Assembly (NCBI GenBank): GCA_047629975.1
Contig: JBLHUT010000026.1
Location: forward strand, 1 to 20,069
Origin: JBLHUT01 sp047629975
GTDB taxonomy: Bacteria; Pseudomonadota; Alphaproteobacteria; Rhodobacterales; Rhodobacteraceae
DNA length: 20,069 bases
Direction of reading: 5' to 3'
Of this stretch, positions 16,278 through 20,069 are shown one piece after another. The stretch's first letter is position 1. Each line of letters begins with the position of its first letter. Under the pieces are notes generated by a model. It was not told where the DNA came from. It saw only the letters and a list, made by a program, of their open reading frames with translations, and ran no database searches. Both the position numbers and the translations under genes were made by a program.

Positions 16278-17294
16278 TTATCCTTCGCAAATTTGCTGCA
16301 ACGCGACCCAATCGCTGTCGGGGAGTATCGACGTGGTCCGGCCCGCACGCATGGGATCTGCCTCGATGAGTTCGAGTGTGGTCTCACCGGTAATGTCGAG
16401 GGCGTAGGCATAAGGCGTGCTTGAAATCTCGGCGTCGCGGAAGCTGGACAATGCGTTTTCCACCGGCACGGGGGCTGGCTGTTCGACGACCAGAGCTTCG
16501 GCATAGGTATTGAGAGCGACAGGGCTTACCTCACCTGTGGTCAAAAGGTGCAGTGTCGTACGCAGCCCTGCGGCGTTCAGGAATTTCTCGAGCGGGTCGG
16601 TGCGGGTCCGGCGGATATGTTCGGTCAGGATGAAGCCGGCCACCACATCGGCTGTGTCGTGATCCTCGACAAGGGTGCGCGACAACAAAATCAGCCCGCC
16701 GGGAAGTGCCACCGCCCCGTCGATACCGGCTGGCATGATCAAAAGACCGCCATCGGTCGGGGCCAGAAGACGGGTGTAGAGACGCGCAAGCGCAATATCC
16801 CCCCGCGCCGAGCGACAAGGCGCCCCTGAAACGCGACCGATTGCCTGAAACAGGGCTGTGCCAATGGTCGTATGGGTCGAGGCGGGAACCACGCGCAGGG
16901 TGTGGCGGGTGATGGCATTTGGCAACCAAACCGCAAGAGCGGCGATGATGGTCGCTGCGGCCCCGGTGCTCAGCAATCTACGCAGCCGGCCGCCTTGAGG
17001 GCGGGATCGCACCACAGCCCTGCGGACTTTCTCGATGGCGTCGATCATGGTGTCATCGGCCAGTTCAAGTTCTTCGCCTGCTTCGGGCGAGGGACAAAAC
17101 AGCGCCGGGCGGATGCCGGGATTGATCCTGACGACGGCCGCCAAAGACCAGTGGCTCATGGCGCGTCCGTTATTGTCGGTGATCACAAGCGACGACACCC
17201 CGAAGGCAGCGACAACGTTGATGCGCTGCGCGTCAGGGGCGGCACGCCATATCCCTGGGCACTCAAGACGGGTGTATTGATCTAGCGCTGTCAT
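16278..17294 (-). CDS. Single-pass membrane protein with degenerate M48-peptidase-like region
   Basis: A 338-residue protein. The frame is open 70 codons further upstream, but the ATG at 17294 (GAGG about 12 bases before it) gives a sensible start. The first about 105 residues are polar, with an acidic stretch EAGEELELADD (71-81) and a basic segment just before one membrane helix (about 108-126). The C-terminal domain is probably periplasmic. Residues 195-260, beginning ALPGGLILLSRTLVEDHDTADVV, follow the pattern of M48 zinc peptidases (PGG, strand, helix, then HExxH), but where HExxH is expected the sequence reads AGFILTEHIRR, so the zinc site is absent. It ends SDWVALQQICEG. It is divergent from a degP-type protease, 287 bases away. 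I do not recognise a named gene; a catalytically dead M48 relative is my inference. Confidence 0.75.
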   Translation of the reverse strand: MTALDQYTRLECPGIWRAAPDAQRINVVAAFGVSSLVITDNNGRAMSHWSLAAVVRINPGIRPALFCPSPEAGEELELADDTMIDAIEKVRRAVVRSRPQGGRLRRLLSTGAAATIIAALAVWLPNAITRHTLRVVPASTHTTIGTALFQAIGRVSGAPCRSARGDIALARLYTRLLAPTDGGLLIMPAGIDGAVALPGGLILLSRTLVEDHDTADVVAGFILTEHIRRTRTDPLEKFLNAAGLRTTLHLLTTGEVSPVALNTYAEALVVEQPAPVPVENALSSFRDAEISSTPYAYALDITGETTLELIEADPMRAGRTTSILPDSDWVALQQICEG

Positions 17295-17581
17295 CCGGCG
17301 GCTCTGCCTCGTTTCTTTTTGATTATCTGATCTGTAAAGGCGGCTCAATGGGGTCTGGACGCTTCGGGGGTTTGACCCAAGCGGGGTTAGCGTCTTTAGA
17401 TGCATCACGTGGCGGTGAAAAAAAGCACATTTTTGGTCACAGCATGTTGATCTGGCGCTATCCCCCTTTGCGATATTCGCTTGACGCTCTATCTTGATCC
17501 TCAACGCAGTTGCAGGGCATCAAAGTCGTGCCAACGTCAGGGCCTATTTCGGCAGCTATCGTGGATAAGGAGAATACCATC
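17295..17581. promoter_or_regulatory. Divergent intergenic region between the M48-like gene and degP
   Basis: This 287-base gap carries the promoters of two divergent envelope genes. On the minus strand TTGAGC and TAATCA, 17 bases apart, lie about 30 bases before the M48-like start (a weak candidate). A long imperfect dyad with outer arms GACGCT (17358-17363) and AGCGTC (17389-17394) lies in the left half. TTGACG at 17481 is a possible -35 toward degP, without a clear -10. AAGGAG at 17567-17572 is the ribosome binding site that fixes the degP GTG start. Confidence 0.4.
17567..17572 (+). promoter_or_regulatory. Ribosome binding site deciding the degP GTG start
   Basis: AAGGAG ends nine bases before GTG 17582. 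It is the only good Shine-Dalgarno in the open frame and it places the signal peptide at a normal N-terminal position. Confidence 0.8.
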
Positions 17582-19060
17582 GTGATATCTCGGGCAGTTA
17601 CCATCGCACCATCTCATTTGGCACCGTCTGTTGTGGCGCGTGTTGCTTCGCTGGCTTTTGCCGCGATTTTCTTGCTTCTTGCCCAGACGGTTTCGGCCCC
17701 TGCGCGCGGCGCACCGGAAAGCTTTGCGGATCTGGCCGAAAAAATCAGCCCCTCCGTGGTGAATATTACGACAAGTACGACTGTTGCAGGATCTGCAGGT
17801 CCGGCCCCGGTTGTGCCTGAAGGATCCCCCTTCGAGGACTTCTTTCGTGACTTCATGGACCGCAATCAAGAGCGTCAGAACAGACCCCGCCGGTCAAGCG
17901 CTCTGGGCTCGGGTTTTGTGATTTCCGAGGACGGCTATATCGTCACGAATAACCACGTGATCGAGGGCGCGGATGAAATCATGATCGAGTTTTTTGAGGG
18001 CGGAGAGTTGGTCGCGAAAGTCGTTGGCACCGACCCGAACACGGACATCGCGCTTTTGAAGGTCGAGAGTGACAAGCCGCTTGCGTTTGTGCCGTTCGGT
18101 GACAGCGATGTTGCGCGGGTCGGAGACTGGGTGATGGCCATGGGAAACCCGCTGGGGCAGGGTTTTTCGGTATCTATCGGGATTATCTCGGCGCGCAACC
18201 GTGCCCTTTCGGGCAGCTATGATGATTATATCCAGACGGATGCCGCAATCAACCGGGGCAACTCGGGGGGGCCTTTGTTCAACATGGACGGTCAGGTGAT
18301 CGGTGTAAACACGGCAATACTTTCGCCCAATGGCGGCTCGATCGGTATCGGGTTCTCCATGGCGTCTGGCGTGGTGACCAAAGTCGTGGACCAGTTGAAG
18401 GAATTTGGCGAAACCCGCCGTGGCTGGCTCGGGGTACGGATACAGGACGTAACCGTGGATGTCGCCGAGGCCATGGGCCTTGAAGCGGCTGCCGGTGCGC
18501 TTGTGACAGACGTGCCCGATGGCCCGGCCAAGGATGGCGGGCTGCTGGGCGGCGATGTGATCTTGTCCTTTGATGGCTTCGAGGTGTCTGACACGCGGGC
18601 TTTGGTCCGGCGCGTGGGCAACACGGCAGTAGGTAAAACCGTGCGCGTTATCGTGTTCCGCGAGGGCAGCACAACAACGCTTAAAGTCACATTGGGGCGT
18701 CGCGAAGATGCGGATGCGGCAACACCTGAAACGACAACGCCCGAGGAACCGGCCGAGCCGGTAGAGACAGAGATCCTGGGCTTGACCCTTAGTATCCTGA
18801 CCGATGAGCTGCGCGGGCAGTTGGGGTTGGATGACGGGTCCGAAGGGCTTGCGGTTATTGATGTAATCGAGACATCCGAAGCCTACGAAAAAGGATTGCG
18901 CGCCGGTGATGTCATTACCGAAGCCGGACAGCAAAAGGTCATTCGCCTTGCCGATCTTGAGGCGCGGATCGAAGAGGCAAAAGAAGCCGGCCGCAAGTCG
19001 CTGTTGCTTCTGGTCCGGCGCGCCGGCGAGCCGCGGTTTGTGGCCCTGTCATTGCAGTAA
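17582..19060 (+). CDS. degP: Do/DegP (HtrA) family periplasmic serine protease
   Basis: A 492-residue protein. I chose the GTG at 17582 because AAGGAG lies nine bases before it; a TTG at 17510 in the same frame lacks this. A Sec signal peptide occupies about 1-43 (hydrophobic core 21-38, probable cleavage after VSA39 or ARG43). The trypsin-like domain has the triad His125 (TNNHVIEGA), Asp155 (NTDIALLKV) and Ser228 (RGNSGGPLF). PDZ1 spans about 281-372 and PDZ2 about 398-488, joined by a Pro/Thr/Glu-rich linker (378-396). The loop after the signal (EDFFRDFMDRNQERQNRPRR) is short, closer to DegQ/MucD than to E. coli DegP, so the symbol is family level. Its role is degradation and chaperoning of misfolded periplasmic proteins. 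A terminator follows directly. Confidence 0.94.
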   Translation: MISRAVTIAPSHLAPSVVARVASLAFAAIFLLLAQTVSAPARGAPESFADLAEKISPSVVNITTSTTVAGSAGPAPVVPEGSPFEDFFRDFMDRNQERQNRPRRSSALGSGFVISEDGYIVTNNHVIEGADEIMIEFFEGGELVAKVVGTDPNTDIALLKVESDKPLAFVPFGDSDVARVGDWVMAMGNPLGQGFSVSIGIISARNRALSGSYDDYIQTDAAINRGNSGGPLFNMDGQVIGVNTAILSPNGGSIGIGFSMASGVVTKVVDQLKEFGETRRGWLGVRIQDVTVDVAEAMGLEAAAGALVTDVPDGPAKDGGLLGGDVILSFDGFEVSDTRALVRRVGNTAVGKTVRVIVFREGSTTTLKVTLGRREDADAATPETTTPEEPAEPVETEILGLTLSILTDELRGQLGLDDGSEGLAVIDVIETSEAYEKGLRAGDVITEAGQQKVIRLADLEARIEEAKEAGRKSLLLLVRRAGEPRFVALSLQ

Positions 19061-19095
19061 TCCCCGCTGCGATAGTTTGCGGTCATGATGTTCAA

Positions 19096-19135
19096 GCCGT
19101 CCGCTCTGCTTAAACGCAGGGCGGGCGGCTTTTTG
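19096..19135 (+). terminator. Rho-independent terminator of degP
   Basis: A 14-base-pair stem (GCCGTCCGCTCTGC pairing with GCAGGGCGGGCGGC, including two G-T pairs) with a TTAAAC loop is followed by TTTTTGT. It begins 35 bases after the degP stop. The opposite strand has no T run, so it works toward the right only. Confidence 0.93.
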
Positions 19136-19258
19136 TCCGGTAACAGTGCAGGCTGTGATGACCGGTTATTCGACCCTCACACGGGTAGGGATGACTTGGT
19201 TTGTGCGGAGGGCAGACACGTTGGGGTCTGTTGGCTCACCCTGCGCAGAAGTCTGCGT

Positions 19259-19981
19259 TCAGATGCTTTGTGCAACGGTGCGGCGGCGGCGGGCGGCGAA
19301 CAACGCGACCATCGCCACAAGCATGAACGAGGCTGAGGCTGGAAGCGGGATCGTCGCAATCGGTTCCAGAATAGGGCTGTTGAGCATGACCTGCGCCGAC
19401 GCGGTACTGAACTCCGTCGACAGGTTATTTGATTGAACGGTGCTGTTCATCAATGTGCGTGGCACTGAATCGTCATGAGTCGCCCCAAGCAGGTGGCCGA
19501 TCTCGTGGCTGGTAACGGCCGTTTGAAAGGCCTGCGAACGCCCTTCGGCCTCGATGATGCCGAACTGGTAGGGCTGTATCCCGCTATAGTTCGGACCCTC
19601 CAAAAGATAGGCAAGACCCACGGTTGACCCGATCATCTGCGGTGTGAACCCCAGAATAACGGTGTGCACGCCCGGAAACAGCCCGCTGACACGGAAATCG
19701 GGAAGTGTTTCAAAGGCGTCAATCTCGCCGTTTGTAAAGTTGAACGCAAAGTTGCGTGAAATTGTATCCAGAACAGTTAACGCAACGCCGATATCGGCAT
19801 AACTCGCCTCAAGTTGGGCTTTGTCAAGATTGGGAGTGTAGCAACCGCCACCGGGAGCCGTGTCGCACAGTTCGACCGGCAAAAGGTTAAAGGCAAAGGA
19901 TGCCGTATGCCCGATTTGTGCTGTAAGGACAGCACACAAAAGAACAATGGCGCGAATGACGCTTCGGTGTGTGAAACCCAT
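19259..19981 (-). CDS. Secreted metzincin-like zinc metalloprotease with VPLPA-CTERM-like sorting tail
   Basis: A 240-residue protein. The ATG at 19981 has AAGGG about nine bases upstream; a TTG one codon earlier is less likely. A Sec signal peptide occupies about 1-28 (core IVLLCAVLTAQIG, cleavage near HTA27). The catalytic site HEIGHLLGATHD (159-170) is a full metzincin motif, with ligands His159, His163, His169, base Glu160 and the Gly166 turn. TLMNS follows, with Met178 as probable Met-turn. Cys39 and Cys47 could form a disulfide. The C-terminus has IPLPAS (211-216), a membrane helix (about 217-230) and RRRR (231-234), the three-part layout of the VPLPA-CTERM/PEP-CTERM sorting signals handled by exosortase-type systems. 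It is probably anchored or processed at the envelope, with its substrate outside the cytoplasm. The region between signal and active site matches no family I can name. Confidence 0.85.
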   Translation of the reverse strand: MGFTHRSVIRAIVLLCAVLTAQIGHTASFAFNLLPVELCDTAPGGGCYTPNLDKAQLEASYADIGVALTVLDTISRNFAFNFTNGEIDAFETLPDFRVSGLFPGVHTVILGFTPQMIGSTVGLAYLLEGPNYSGIQPYQFGIIEAEGRSQAFQTAVTSHEIGHLLGATHDDSVPRTLMNSTVQSNNLSTEFSTASAQVMLNSPILEPIATIPLPASASFMLVAMVALFAARRRRTVAQSI

Positions 19982-20069
19982 CAAAATATCCCTTCAAAAA
20001 TAGGAGGCTGCTAAAAGGTCATGCCAGTAAAAATATATGTGGAGAATGTTAACAGTATCTGGTCGTCAG

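Noticed and set aside
17894..18934. 346-codon minus-strand open frame opposite degP
   Set aside because: Shadow of degP with shadow-like composition and no domain pattern.
19244..19257. CGCAGA-AG-TCTGCG inverted repeat just after the metzincin stop
   Set aside because: The stem is short and no T run follows on the minus strand, so I did not call it a terminator.

Overview
The window looks like a chromosomal segment of a marine alphaproteobacterium of the Roseobacter/Rhodobacterales type. The reasons are the high G+C coding style, a BMP-type purine transporter fused into an xdhABC operon, an AmAS (DUF1185) gene cluster, and an exported protein ending in a VPLPA-like sorting tail, a signal typical of Rhodobacterales. 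Twelve intact genes, one gene cut by the window edge and one gene remnant account for nearly all bases. No tRNA, rRNA, CRISPR, transposase or phage gene was seen, and no gene-free gap exceeds 300 bases.

Left part (1-2905): a minus-strand cluster reads AmAS family protein, alpha/beta hydrolase, LLM flavin-dependent oxidoreductase (cut at base 1). A GcvA-like LysR regulator is transcribed divergently from it. The 108-base gap between regulator and cluster holds a perfect 17-base dyad with the ATTAG-N5-CTAAT form expected of a LysR-type operator. This looks like a small, self-contained, uncharacterised catabolic unit. Next comes a remnant of a GT4 glycosyltransferase C-terminus, broken off just beside a terminator.

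Centre (2911-12301, minus strand): a seven-gene purine uptake and oxidation operon reads xdhA, xdhB, xdhC, ABC ATPase, permease, permease, BMP binding protein. The first five junctions are all 4-base ATGA overlaps, only the BMP gene has its own leader, and the operon ends in a clear rho-independent terminator. The transporter probably imports purine nucleosides or bases. XdhAB oxidises hypoxanthine and xanthine to urate, and XdhC delivers the sulfurated molybdenum cofactor.

Right part (12594-20069): dnaE (replicative polymerase alpha subunit, plus strand) is followed by three closely spaced hairpins, one a perfect 24-base palindrome. A convergent membrane protein there resembles an M48 peptidase that has lost its zinc site. 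Divergent from it is a periplasmic DegP/HtrA-type protease with a GTG start and a strong terminator. Last, on the minus strand, is a small secreted metzincin-like metalloprotease with a complete HExxHxxGxxHD site, a Met-turn candidate and an IPLPA/transmembrane/RRRR tail.

The most promising items for novelty are the secreted metzincin with the sorting tail, the apparent M48 pseudopeptidase next to degP, and the LysR-controlled AmAS/hydrolase/monooxygenase unit.
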